Shown piece by piece: positions 52,528 through 61,096 of a stretch of DNA of 64,000 bases. The translations under genes and the position numbers were made by a program. Origin of the DNA: Hymenobacter amundsenii (lineage in GTDB: Bacteria > Bacteroidota > Bacteroidia > Cytophagales > Hymenobacteraceae); NCBI RefSeq assembly GCF_002204745.1, contig NZ_NIRR01000001.1:62001-126000 (forward strand), given 5' to 3'. A model generated the notes under the pieces. That model ran no database searches and was not told the DNA's origin. It worked only from the letters and a program-made list of their open reading frames with translations. Numbering within the stretch: position 1 is the first letter of the stretch; every line of letters begins with the position of its first letter.

Positions 52528-54507
52528 TTGGTTCTCCAGACGCGTTTTCTTACCGGCCCGGCCGGCCCGTTGGTGTGGCTGACAGCCGCGCTACTGACAG
52601 CCACGGCGCAGCCAGCGGCTGCCCAGATGGGCACCAACTCGCCCGACACGGCCCGCGTGCTGCAGTTGCCCGCCGTGCGGGTGGCCGGGATACGGGCTAC
52701 GCGCTTTGCCGTGGGCAGCCGCCAGCTTACGCTCGACTCGCTGGCCCTCGATAAGTACCGGACCGGCACGCTAGCCGATGTGCTGAGCGCCCGCACGGCG
52801 CTCTACCTCAAGAATTACGGGCCCGGCCAACTCTCATCTATTGCGCTGCGGGGCACTTCGGCCCGCCACACGGCCGTACTCTGGAATGGCTTCAACATCA
52901 ACCTGCCGTCGTTGGGGGAAGCCGATTTTTCGCTGCTGCCCGTGAGTGGCACCACCCAGATCGAAATTCAGCCCGGACCGGCCGGAGCTACTTACGGCAA
53001 CGGGGCGGTGGGCGGCACGGTGCGGCTCAGTTCGGCTGCCGCTGCCGATACGTGGGGCCGGGGCTGGCAGGGCGCGGCCCAGGCCGACTACGGCAGCTTC
53101 GGGCTGGGTGCGAGCCTGCTCATGGCCAGCTTCAGCAACCAAGTGCTAGCCCTACGCACCAGCCTGAGCTACCGCCGGGCCGACAACGACTTCCCTTACT
53201 ACGCGAGCGAAGGTGGCCAGCGAGTGTCGCGCCGCCAGGAAAACGCAGCCTTCCGCCAGATCAGCTTCAGCCAGGATGCCACGGTGCGGCTGGGCGCGGC
53301 CAGCGAGCTGACGGCCGCCGTCTGGCTCACCGATGCCGACCGGCAGATTCAGCCCGGCATCGGCACCAACAACACCCACGCCCAAGAGCGCGACCAGAGC
53401 CGCCGCCTGACGGCCGGCTACCGCCACGTGAGTACCCGCCACGAGTGGGCGGCCCGGGCGGCCTGGTTCGAAGACGTGCTCAACTACCGCGACAACCTGA
53501 ACGGGCTGAGCGAATCGAGCGTGCGCACCACCCAGGCCCAGGCCGAGCATACCTGGCGGCTGGCTTCCAACGCCTCGGCCCGGCTCGGAGCCGAGACCCA
53601 GCACTTCGCGGCCTGGGTAGATGGCTACGGCGCGGCCCCACGCACCGAAAACCGCTACTCTGCCTTCTTGCTGCTGCGCTACGACCCGCGCCCCCGCCTG
53701 CAACTCTCGCTGAACCTGCGCCAGGCCGTGCTGCCGGGCCGGCAGCCGCCCCTCACCCCCACCGCCGGGGCCGAGTGGCTTGCCCTGGCCGGCGGCTCCC
53801 ACGCGCTAAGCCTCAAGGCCAATGCTTCGCGCAGTTACCGCGCCCCCACCCTCAACGAACGATACTGGCGCCCCGGCGGCAACCCCAATTTGCTGCCCGA
53901 GGAAAGCTTTGGCTACGAGGGCGGGCTGGTTCATACCCTCACGGCCACGCCCCGGCTACGCCTGAAAACCGAACTCACAGCCCACCAGCAGCTGGTAGAC
54001 AACTGGGTGCAGTGGACCCCGGGCGAGCGGTACTGGTCGCCGCGCAATTTGCGGCAGGTGCAGGCCCGCGGCCTGGAAGCCAGCACCGAGCTGCGTTGGA
54101 CGCCGGGCGGCACCTACCAACTCACGGCCCGGGGCTCCTACGCCCTCACCCAAACCGAAAAAACCCAAGGCACCGCCGCCGACTCCGACCCAGTGGGCCG
54201 GCAACTGCCCTTTGTGCCGCTGCATTCGGCCGCCTTCAGCACCGACCAAGCCTGGCGTGGCTGGCAGCTCGGCACCACGCTCACCTACACCGGTTACCGC
54301 TACACCGATGCCTCAGCCACCGCGTTTCTGCCCGGCTACCTGCTGCTGAACGCTTCGGTGGGCCGCACGCTGGCCGTGGGGCCGGGCTGGCGGCTACTGG
54401 TGCTGGCCCAGGGCTACAACCTCACTAACCAAGACTACCAGAGCTACCAGAACCGGGCGCTGCCGGGGCGCAACGGCAGCCTGAGCCTGCGCGTGCTCTG
54501 GCGCTGA
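52528..54507 (+). CDS. btuB: TonB-dependent cobalamin receptor, BtuB-like
   Basis: It is predicted to bring cobalamin across the outer membrane. The start is TTG at 52528 (no ATG fits), opening a signal peptide (LQTRFLTGPAGPLVWLTAAL). The 659 residues have a plug domain (VLSARTALYLKNYGPGQLSS, ALRGTSARHTAVLWNGFNIN, GATYGNGAVGGTVRLSS) and then a beta barrel. The last residues are LSLRVLWR. Placement behind a cobalamin riboswitch supports the substrate. A phrase-like repeat starts at its stop codon. Confidence 0.9.
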   Translation: MVLQTRFLTGPAGPLVWLTAALLTATAQPAAAQMGTNSPDTARVLQLPAVRVAGIRATRFAVGSRQLTLDSLALDKYRTGTLADVLSARTALYLKNYGPGQLSSIALRGTSARHTAVLWNGFNINLPSLGEADFSLLPVSGTTQIEIQPGPAGATYGNGAVGGTVRLSSAAAADTWGRGWQGAAQADYGSFGLGASLLMASFSNQVLALRTSLSYRRADNDFPYYASEGGQRVSRRQENAAFRQISFSQDATVRLGAASELTAAVWLTDADRQIQPGIGTNNTHAQERDQSRRLTAGYRHVSTRHEWAARAAWFEDVLNYRDNLNGLSESSVRTTQAQAEHTWRLASNASARLGAETQHFAAWVDGYGAAPRTENRYSAFLLLRYDPRPRLQLSLNLRQAVLPGRQPPLTPTAGAEWLALAGGSHALSLKANASRSYRAPTLNERYWRPGGNPNLLPEESFGYEGGLVHTLTATPRLRLKTELTAHQQLVDNWVQWTPGERYWSPRNLRQVQARGLEASTELRWTPGGTYQLTARGSYALTQTEKTQGTAADSDPVGRQLPFVPLHSAAFSTDQAWRGWQLGTTLTYTGYRYTDASATAFLPGYLLLNASVGRTLAVGPGWRLLVLAQGYNLTNQDYQSYQNRALPGRNGSLSLRVLWR

Positions 54508-54584
54508 GAGTCAGTTGCCAGTTGCCAGCGTATTCTATGCTGACAACTAGCAACTGATAATTAGCAACCAATTGCCAATGACTC
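54508..54584. repeat. Inverted repeat of GTTGCCA words after btuB
   Basis: It starts directly after the btuB stop: GAGTCAGTTGCCAGTTGCCA (54508-54527). It pairs imperfectly with the right part ending ATTGCCAATGACTC (54571-54584). The outer six bases GAGTCA/TGACTC match exactly. The words CAACTAGCAACTGATAATTA and GCAACC are variants of one motif. Confidence 0.7.
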
Positions 54585-54619
54585 AAACCTGATAAATAAC
54601 CACTAACAGTTCCCTTTTA

Positions 54620-55705
54620 ATGAAACCATTCTCCGCTTTTGCCAGCCTGCCCGCTCGCCTGCTGCTGGGCAGCGCCGCCACCCTTAGCCTGCTGGCCTGC
54701 GACCCCGAAAACGACCCTAACCCCGGCCCGGCGCCCATCATTACGAACTCCGTGTTTGTGGTGAATGAGGGCAATTTCACGCGCTCCAATGCCGATATCA
54801 GCCTCTTCAGCAAGGCCAGCAGCTCGGTTACCAACCTAGCCCTTTTTGCCTCTTCCAATAAAGGAGCACCGCTCGGCGACGTGGCCCAGAGCATGGCCGT
54901 GCGCGACAGCCTAGGCTATATTGTGGTCAATAACAGCAATAAAGTGGAAGTAGTATCGCTGGCTAAATTCAAGTCGAAGGCCACGATCAGCAACCTCAAG
55001 ATGCCGCGCTACTTCGCGTCTGCTTCCTCGGACAAGGGCTACGTTACGGAAACAGTAACGTACAGCGGCGCTAATGGCCAGGTATCGGTTATCGACCTGA
55101 AGACGAACAAGGTGACCAAGACCATTGAGGTGGGCAGCCAGCCCGAGCAGTTGGCCGTGGTAGGTTCGCGCCTCTACGTAACCAACAACGGCGGCAATAC
55201 CGTCACGGTCATCAATACTAGCACCGACCAGGTAGAAGGCACCATTCCGGTAGGCGACGGCCCCAACAGTGTGGTAGGTGACCGCAACGGCCGGGTGTGG
55301 GTGCTGAGCAGCGGCAAGGTGGTGTATAACCCCAACCCTACCCTGGTTACCAAGGGCAGCCTCTCGATGATTATTCCCGGCCAGCTTACAGCTACGACCC
55401 GCGAAACGGCCTCCAACCAAAGTTCCCCGGGCAACCTGACCATCAACGGCAGCCGCGACCAGTTGTATTACACCTACTTGGGCGGCGTGTACACGGTCAG
55501 CATCACCGAGGCCACTCTCCCTACTACGCCCCTCATTCGGCAGGGTACCTTCCGCGGGCTGGGCGTCGACCCGCAGGATGGCACCATCTATGGCAGCCGG
55601 GCCCCGTTCACGGCGGCCGGCAAAGTGATTCGCTACCGCCCCACCGGTGCCCCGATTGACTCGTTCGCAGTTGGTATTGGTCCCAACGGCTTCGTGTTCT
55701 ACTAA
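54620..55705 (+). CDS. Surface beta-propeller lipoprotein, BtuG-like
   Basis: The 361 residues start MKPFSAFASLPARLLLGSAA and have the lipobox LSLLAC. The rest is a run of beta-propeller (YncE/DUF5074-like) repeats, for example GQVSVIDLKTNKVTKTIEVG, VGSRLYVTNNGGNTVTVINT and STDQVEGTIPVGDGPNSVVG. In Bacteroides, BtuG is a propeller lipoprotein that hands cobalamin to BtuB. The place behind riboswitch and btuB makes the same role likely here (inference). A strong terminator follows. Confidence 0.82.
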   Translation: MKPFSAFASLPARLLLGSAATLSLLACDPENDPNPGPAPIITNSVFVVNEGNFTRSNADISLFSKASSSVTNLALFASSNKGAPLGDVAQSMAVRDSLGYIVVNNSNKVEVVSLAKFKSKATISNLKMPRYFASASSDKGYVTETVTYSGANGQVSVIDLKTNKVTKTIEVGSQPEQLAVVGSRLYVTNNGGNTVTVINTSTDQVEGTIPVGDGPNSVVGDRNGRVWVLSSGKVVYNPNPTLVTKGSLSMIIPGQLTATTRETASNQSSPGNLTINGSRDQLYYTYLGGVYTVSITEATLPTTPLIRQGTFRGLGVDPQDGTIYGSRAPFTAAGKVIRYRPTGAPIDSFAVGIGPNGFVFY

Positions 55706-55832
55706 GCCTCCAGGCTGACACCCGCAGCATCAGCAGTTGACTTTATGTTACCTCCAATCACCTATCCATAGCCGATCCGAACCTGCAATTTCTGGGCTTC
55801 TATATTAGTGTCCGGCCCGTATTAAGAAACCG

Positions 55833-55868
55833 AAAGGTCCGCTTCCCGAAAGGGAAGCGGACCTTTTT
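55833..55868 (+). terminator. Intrinsic terminator of the btuB operon
   Basis: A perfect 15-bp stem (AAAGGTCCGCTTCCC at 55833-55847 with its complement at 55852-55866), a GAAA tetraloop and a run of six Ts. Confidence 0.94.
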
Positions 55869-55897
55869 TGGAGTCAGGAGCACGCGGTTGTTAGCCG

Positions 55898-56170
55898 CTA
55901 GTCGGCGATGCCGTCGCGGTTGCGGTCTTTGGCATCGGCGGCGTTTTCGTACTGGTCGCGGACGCTGGTACGGGCCGTGTCGGGGTTGAGGCCGGCCGTA
56001 GCCGAATCGGCGCCGGTGTTGTTGGGGCGCATATCGGTTGGGTCGGGGCTCTTATTGTCGTCGCGCTCTACGTTGGTCGAGCCGTTATCGGAGCCGGTGC
56101 TGCAAGCAGTTAGGGAACCCGTCAGGAGCAGCATGGCGGCCAGGGGGCGAAGCGCGGAAATCATTTTCAT
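55898..56170 (-). CDS. Small hypothetical lipoprotein
   Basis: Not recognised. The 90 residues start MKMISALRPLAAMLLLTGSL with the lipobox LTAC. The mature part is polar and low in complexity (TGSDNGSTNVERDDNKSPDP), ends KDRNRDGIAD, and is probably disordered. The DRNRDGIAD end resembles a calcium-binding thrombospondin-type-3 motif. It is single and convergent with the btuB operon. Confidence 0.65.
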   Translation of the reverse strand: MKMISALRPLAAMLLLTGSLTACSTGSDNGSTNVERDDNKSPDPTDMRPNNTGADSATAGLNPDTARTSVRDQYENAADAKDRNRDGIAD

Positions 56171-56344
56171 GGGAGAGAAGTAAGGGAGGAGGAGAAATCA
56201 ACTGGTAGGCTGTACGGCTGGTTGCGGCGGTAGTTTCTGCGGAGGCTGCATTCGGGGAGCATGCGCTAACTGCTTACTCAACTCATCGGGCCGGCCCGGG
56301 TTTCAGGTTTTTACGGTGGCGGCCTCCACCCAGAGGCAGCCGCT

Positions 56345-56352
56345 TATATTTG
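56345..56352 (+). promoter_or_regulatory. -7 element upstream of the 56381 gene
   Basis: TATATTTG is a full match 28 bases before the ATG. The -33 element is not clear. The remaining part of the 210-base gap shows nothing else. Confidence 0.55.
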
Positions 56353-56380
56353 CTGGCCTTGGCGTATTATTCCGTATCCC

Positions 56381-56734
56381 ATGACTCGATCTGCTTCCTC
56401 CTCCCTTGCGTTTGCACCGTTGGTGCGCCGCATGCTAATACTAGCCAGTAGCAGCCTATTGCTGGCCCTGCTGCTGATTGGCTATCTTTTCGGGTTCGGC
56501 GACCAGTTTTTTGGACGGTTGTTCGGTGCTTTTTTTGTATTTTTCTGGCTGTTGGCCGTAACCTTTCTTGGCGCGGTGCCCTTTGTAACATGGGCAGCAG
56601 CCAACTGGTTTGGTGCGGCTTGGACCGAATCTTCGCCCGTTCGGCGCAAACCCGGTGCACCTTCTGCCGGTGTTTCCCGTAAACCACCTCGTGCCGCCGT
56701 CAAGCGGCTGAAATCCACACAACCTCGCCCGTGA
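56381..56734 (+). CDS. Small hypothetical membrane protein
   Basis: Not recognised. The 117 residues have two membrane helices (LILASSSLLLALLLIGYLFG and FFVFFWLLAVTFLGAVPFVT) and a basic, Pro-rich C-terminal tail (PRAAVKRLKSTQPRP). Its stop overlaps the start of the next gene by 4 bases (GTGA), so the two are translationally coupled. Confidence 0.7.
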   Translation: MTRSASSSLAFAPLVRRMLILASSSLLLALLLIGYLFGFGDQFFGRLFGAFFVFFWLLAVTFLGAVPFVTWAAANWFGAAWTESSPVRRKPGAPSAGVSRKPPRAAVKRLKSTQPRP

Positions 56735-57303
56735 AAACGACTCTGCTCCACATCAAAAACATGGTCTGCCCCCGTTGCATCGATGCCGTGCGCAATCTGC
56801 TCGAACAGGCTGGCTATACTCCTACCGACGTAAAGCTAGGCCAGGCCCAATTAGACCAAACCACGCCCGCCGACCCCGCCGCCATAGCTCCTATGCTGCG
56901 CGAAGCTGGTTTCGATGTGGTGATGGGCCGCGCCGATCAGCTCACCGAGCAAATCAAAACGGCGCTGGTGGAATACTTGGAGCACCTGCGCACTGCCCGG
57001 ATGCCCCTAACGACCTCCGCCTTCCTCACCGACCGGTTCGCGGCCACTTACTCGCACCTAAGCAAAGTATTCTCGCGCACCGCCAACCTCACCATCGAGA
57101 AATACCTGATCCGCCTTAAAATTGAGCGCGTAAAGGAGATGCTGAGCTATAATGAAATGACACTGAGCGAGATTGCTGAGAAGATGCGCTACAGCTCCGG
57201 CCAGCACCTGAGCAACCAGTTCCGCCAGGTAACGGGCCGCTCCGTAAGCGAATTTCGCCGCGACCTTATGCCCAGTCGCCTCTCGCTAGACCAACTGACC
57301 TAG
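56731..57303 (+). CDS. AraC-type regulator with HMA-like N-terminal domain
   Basis: The start is GTG at 56731, overlapping the preceding stop. Residues 1-70 form a heavy-metal-associated-like ferredoxin fold with NMVCPRC (Cys13, Cys16). Residues about 95-185 are an AraC helix-turn-helix: RFAATYSHLSKVFSRTANLT, IEKYLIRLKIERVKEMLSYN, and ALSNQFR-type RYSSGQHLSNQFRQVTGRSV. Metal sensing is inferred from the CxxC motif. The target genes are unknown. Confidence 0.85.
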   Translation: MKTTLLHIKNMVCPRCIDAVRNLLEQAGYTPTDVKLGQAQLDQTTPADPAAIAPMLREAGFDVVMGRADQLTEQIKTALVEYLEHLRTARMPLTTSAFLTDRFAATYSHLSKVFSRTANLTIEKYLIRLKIERVKEMLSYNEMTLSEIAEKMRYSSGQHLSNQFRQVTGRSVSEFRRDLMPSRLSLDQLT

Positions 57304-57330
57304 TCAGCAAATACAAACGCATTTCAAGTG

Positions 57331-57380
57331 CTAAAGCCGTTCAACTGCCTGTTAAGGTTAGTTGAACGGCTTTAGTTTTT
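57331..57380 (+). terminator. Intrinsic terminator after the AraC-type gene
   Basis: A 16-bp stem (CTAAAGCCGTTCAACT at 57331-57346 with AGTTGAACGGCTTTAG at 57360-57375) is followed by TTTTT. Confidence 0.92.
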
Positions 57381-57519
57381 TACGCCTGACTTGGGATTTC
57401 GGGGTCCTGTTTCTTTTGCCCTAAGCATAAATGTGAAGCTGTTGCGCTGGTGTATCAGGAGAATCTACCGGCATCAGTAGCAACTCATCGCAGGGAAGAT
57501 ACCACAACCGACTGGGCCG

Positions 57520-57527
57520 TACCTTTG
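57520..57527 (+). promoter_or_regulatory. -7 element of the radical SAM gene
   Basis: TACCTTTG, a full match, lies 37 bases before the chosen GTG start. No clear -33 element. Confidence 0.55.
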
Positions 57528-57564
57528 CGGGCACCTTTGCTGCCGGTTGGCGGTTGTTGCTCCC

Positions 57565-59823
57565 GTGCCTACTACGTCGTCGCCTCGCATCCTGCTCATT
57601 ACCCCGCCGCTCACGCAGCTCAACACCCCCTACCCGGCCACGGCCTACCTGAAGGGGTTTTTGGGCGCGCGTGGCTACCACGTTGCCCAGGCTGATTTAG
57701 GGCTGGAGCTGGTGCTGAAGCTGTTCTCAAAGGCGGGTCTGACGCGGGTTTTCGCCGAAATCGAAGCCGGGGAGTTTTCGCTTAGCGACAATGCCCACCG
57801 GATGCTGCGGCTGCGCAACAGCTACCTGAGCACGATTGAACCGGTTATCCGGTTTCTGCAGAATAAGGACAATACCCTGGCGTCCCGCATCTGCCACGCG
57901 CGCTTCCTGCCCGAAGCCAGCCGCTTCGACAACGTGGCCGACCTGGAAGGCGCCTTCGGTACGATGGGCCTCACCGACCAGGCCCGCCATTTGGCCACGC
58001 TCTACCTCGAAGACCTGGGCGACATAATCAAGGAAACGGTGGGGCCGCAGTTCGGCTTTTCGCGCTACGCCGAGAAGCTGGCCATGTCGGCCACCACCTT
58101 TGAGCCCCTGCACGAGGCCTTGCAGGCCCCGCCGAACCTGCTGGATCGGATGCTGGAAGAACTGCTCGACGAGTTGCTCGACCGCGCCCAACCCGATATT
58201 GTGGGCTTCACGGTGCCCTTCCCCGGCAACCTCTACGGGGCATTGCGGCTGGCAGCCCGCGTCAAGCAAACCCGCCCCGGCACCGTTACCAGCATGGGCG
58301 GCGGCTACCCCAACACGGAGCTGCGCCAGATCAACGAGCCCCGCTTCTTCGACTACATCGACTTCCTGACCCTCGACGACGGCGAGGGGCCGTGGCTGCG
58401 GCTGTTGGAAGCTGTTAGCTCTCCGTCAGAAAAAGTGGACCAGCCAGAGCAGAACAAAAAAGCTAACAGCCAACAGCTATTAGCTAACAGCTCGAAAGTG
58501 CTCCAGCGTACTTTCCTGCGCAACACGGCCGGCGAGGTGGAATACGTCAACCACCCGGGGCCGGATATTCCGCACCCCGAGGTGGGCACGCCGGACTATT
58601 CGGATTTACCATTGAGCGAGTATTTGTCGGTGATTGAGGTACTTAACCCCATGCACCGGCTCTGGAGCGACGGGCGCTGGAACAAGCTCACCATTGCCCA
58701 CGGCTGCTACTGGAAGCGCTGCTCCTTCTGCGACGTGACGCTGGACTACATCGGCCGCTACGAAACGGCCCCGGCCACGCTGCTCGTCGACCGCATCGAA
58801 CAGATTGTGGCCCAGACCGGGCAGACCGGCTTTCACTTCGTGGACGAAGCCGCCCCACCCCTGGCCCTGCGCGACCTGGCCGTGGAGCTGCTGAAACGGC
58901 GGGTGAGCATTACGTGGTGGGGCAACATCCGCTTCGAGAAGACTTTTTCGCCCGACTTGTGCCGACTACTGGCCGCCTCGGGCTGCATTGCCATTAGCGG
59001 GGGCCTGGAGGTGGCCTCCGACCGCCTGCTGGCCCTCATGGAAAAGGGCGTTACTATTGCCCAGGTGGCCCGCGTAACCGACAGCTTTACCCAGGCCGGC
59101 ATCATGGTGCACGCTTACCTGATGTATGGCTTCCCCACCGAAACCGCCCAGGAAACCGTGGATTCGTTGGAAGTGGTGCGGCAGCTGTTCCAGGCCGGCA
59201 TCGTGCAGAGCGGCTACTGGCACCGGTTTTCGATGACGGCTCACTCGCCGGTGGGCAAGAACCCGGCGAAGTACAAGGTGGTCGCCATCGGCCCCGAGCC
59301 CGGCAACTTTGCCTGGAACGACCTCTGGCACGACGACCCCACCGGCACCGACCACGAAGCTTTCGGCCCCGGCTTAGCCAAAGCCCTCTACAACTACATG
59401 CACGGCGTGGCCCTGCCCGAACCACTGAGCTTCTGGTTCGATTTCCGGGTGCCCAAAACTACCGTACCCCGCCAGCTCATCCAGAAAGCCCTCCAGGAAC
59501 CCGCCAAACCCGATTTTGCGAAGCAAAACCTGCGCCTGTTCTGGCTGGGAAACGCCCCCGAGCTACTCCCCCTGGATACCCGCCCCGGTGCCCGCGCCAC
59601 GCTCACCTTTTATGAGCAGGCCGAGGATTTCGAACTCAAAACCACGCCCGCCATCGGCCAATGGATGGCCGAGCTGTTCACCCGCCTCAGCACCGACTAC
59701 GACACCAAATTTCTGCTTAAAGAAGCCGCCGCCACCTTCCCCACCAGCGGCCTGAGCTTCGAGCAGTTCCTCCAGTCGCCCGCTTGGTTGCTGCTACGGG
59801 AGAAGGGGCTGCTGGTGTTGTAG
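57565..59823 (+). CDS. B12-binding domain radical SAM protein
   Basis: The start is uncertain: GTG at 57565, (M)PTTSSPRILLITPPLTQLN, or TTG at 57547, six codons earlier. The protein has about 752 residues. An N-terminal cobalamin-binding-like part has VGFTVPFPGNLYGALRLAAR and TSMGGGYPNTELRQ. The radical SAM core has TIAHGCYWKRCSFCDVTLDY, a C-x4-C-x2-C cluster site. It uses S-adenosylmethionine and probably cobalamin; the reaction is unknown. A repeat is inserted at 58411-58491 (about residues 283-309), giving a low-complexity insert. Function otherwise not recognised. Confidence 0.85.
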   Translation: MPTTSSPRILLITPPLTQLNTPYPATAYLKGFLGARGYHVAQADLGLELVLKLFSKAGLTRVFAEIEAGEFSLSDNAHRMLRLRNSYLSTIEPVIRFLQNKDNTLASRICHARFLPEASRFDNVADLEGAFGTMGLTDQARHLATLYLEDLGDIIKETVGPQFGFSRYAEKLAMSATTFEPLHEALQAPPNLLDRMLEELLDELLDRAQPDIVGFTVPFPGNLYGALRLAARVKQTRPGTVTSMGGGYPNTELRQINEPRFFDYIDFLTLDDGEGPWLRLLEAVSSPSEKVDQPEQNKKANSQQLLANSSKVLQRTFLRNTAGEVEYVNHPGPDIPHPEVGTPDYSDLPLSEYLSVIEVLNPMHRLWSDGRWNKLTIAHGCYWKRCSFCDVTLDYIGRYETAPATLLVDRIEQIVAQTGQTGFHFVDEAAPPLALRDLAVELLKRRVSITWWGNIRFEKTFSPDLCRLLAASGCIAISGGLEVASDRLLALMEKGVTIAQVARVTDSFTQAGIMVHAYLMYGFPTETAQETVDSLEVVRQLFQAGIVQSGYWHRFSMTAHSPVGKNPAKYKVVAIGPEPGNFAWNDLWHDDPTGTDHEAFGPGLAKALYNYMHGVALPEPLSFWFDFRVPKTTVPRQLIQKALQEPAKPDFAKQNLRLFWLGNAPELLPLDTRPGARATLTFYEQAEDFELKTTPAIGQWMAELFTRLSTDYDTKFLLKEAAATFPTSGLSFEQFLQSPAWLLLREKGLLVL
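58411..58491. repeat. Repeat inserted in the radical SAM coding region
   Basis: GCTGTTAGCT (58411-58420) is followed by its exact complement AGCTAACAGC twice (58461-58470, 58482-58491). The stretch is in frame and encodes AVSSPSEKVDQPEQNKKANS and QQLLANS. The word at 58465-58479 is the exact complement of one in the rpoB-rpoC gap. Confidence 0.75.
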
Positions 59824-59856
59824 GCGGCAGCTAGCGGTGGGTAGTTGAGTAATAGA

Positions 59857-59916
59857 AACGGTCATGCCGAGCGCAGCCGGCGGCTGCGCGGACGCTAGAT
59901 GAAGCATGACCCCGTT
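59857..59916. repeat. REP-like palindrome
   Basis: The outer arms AACGGTCATGC (59857-59867) and GCATGACCCCGTT (59904-59916) surround the inner perfect stem GCGCAGCCG (59871-59879) with CGGCTGCGC (59881-59889). GTCATGCCGAGCGCAGC resembles the TCATTCAGAGCGCAGC core of the nested repeat at 51962-52066. It lies between convergent genes. Confidence 0.75.
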
Positions 59917-59964
59917 CTTGTATAAGGGTAGCGGACCTTGCCTATACCTTCCCCACTGCCTTTC

Positions 59965-61062
59965 CTATCGTTCTTTCAGCCAGTCAACCAGCCCGGTCCA
60001 GTACTCGGGGGCGGGTTGGGGCCACTGCCACTGGCCATCGGGGCCGGTGCGGGCGGGCTTTAGGAAATCGGCGGTTACCTGCGGAATTACCCGGATTTGG
60101 GTGCCGCGGCGGTAGCCCAGAGCCGAGCGCAGGCGGCGGGCGCTGGCAGCGGCTTGCACGGTGGTATCGAGGCCGGCGTAGTAAATCAAGGCCGGAATGC
60201 GGAGCTGATTCAGGATCTGGTAAGGCTGCGCTTGCTCGCGGGTGGTAGCAGAGGCGGCTTCCAGCACCACAAAATTAGGGTGGGGCAACCGGGTTGCCGC
60301 CGCGGCTACCTGCCGGGCCGCGGGGCCACGGCCCCAGTAGCCCACCTGTCCCGAATCGACGGCGGCTTGGTGACGCAGGCCGGCCAGTGCGGCCACCGGC
60401 ACTTGCAGGGCCAGGGAATCGGTTGGGTCGTTAGGCTGCTCGGGAGCTAGCACGGGCACCAGCAGCGTCACGATGCCGTGCCGGGCCAAGTAGGTGGCGC
60501 GGCTGGTAGCGGCGGCTGTGGCGGCCGGTGGCATCAGCAGGGCCAGGGCCGGGTGGCGGGCCAAAGTATCATCGGGTAGTAGCAGGCGCAGCCGTTGCCC
60601 AGCCACGGGCAGGGTGGTTTCGCGGTAGCCCGGCGCGGCGGCTTCGCCCCGGCGCACCCACACGAATTCGGTTTTCACGCTGTCCCAGCTTAGTACGCCT
60701 CGCAGGAAGTCGCCCTCGCGCACGGCCTGAATAGTGAGGCTGCCCGCTTGGCCGGGTTGCTGCTCCAGTACCAGTTGCGGGGCGCGGTAGCGGGCCGTTA
60801 TGGCATCAAACTCCAGCCCCGGCACCTGCGGGAAGCTGACGGCCGCCCGAAGTTGGCCGGCCGGCTGCTCGCGCAACTCCAGCGCCACCCGCAACTCGGT
60901 GCCCTGGTAGCTGATGGGGCCTTCGTAGTGGCCAGTGGGCAGCGGGACAGCCGTGGCCGCCTCAGAGCCGCCATTGCCGGAGCAGGCGCTCAACAGCAGG
61001 GCCCCGGCCAGGAGCGGGCCCCAGCAGGTAAAACCAACGGACTGCAAGCGAATCGGACGCAC
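59965..61062 (-). CDS. Alpha/beta-hydrolase-like lipoprotein
   Basis: I start it at the GTG complementary to 61060-61062 (MRPIRLQSVGFTCWGPLLAG), as the promoter lies at 61089-61096. A lipobox (LLLSAC) follows. The 365 residues have an N-terminal beta domain and then a C-terminal alpha/beta-hydrolase fold (RHPALALLMPPAATAAATSR, TYLARHGIVTLLVPVL). The nucleophile elbow reads GYWGRG, where active enzymes have GxSxG. It is therefore probably not an active hydrolase (inference). Confidence 0.7.
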   Translation of the reverse strand: MRPIRLQSVGFTCWGPLLAGALLLSACSGNGGSEAATAVPLPTGHYEGPISYQGTELRVALELREQPAGQLRAAVSFPQVPGLEFDAITARYRAPQLVLEQQPGQAGSLTIQAVREGDFLRGVLSWDSVKTEFVWVRRGEAAAPGYRETTLPVAGQRLRLLLPDDTLARHPALALLMPPAATAAATSRATYLARHGIVTLLVPVLAPEQPNDPTDSLALQVPVAALAGLRHQAAVDSGQVGYWGRGPAARQVAAAATRLPHPNFVVLEAASATTREQAQPYQILNQLRIPALIYYAGLDTTVQAAASARRLRSALGYRRGTQIRVIPQVTADFLKPARTGPDGQWQWPQPAPEYWTGLVDWLKER

Positions 61063-61088
61063 TATAAAAACGGAGGATGACGAGGCGA

Positions 61089-61096
61089 CAAAGGTA
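61089..61096 (-). promoter_or_regulatory. -7 element of the hydrolase-like gene
   Basis: The minus strand reads TACCTTTG. It lies downstream of an upstream in-frame ATG (61155) and 27 bases before GTG 61062, which decides the start. No clear -33 element. Confidence 0.6.

Noticed and set aside
53052..54428. A 458-codon open frame overlapping btuB on the same strand
   Set aside because: It is rich in Pro, Arg, Ala and Gly with no recognisable domain; btuB in the other frame is well supported.
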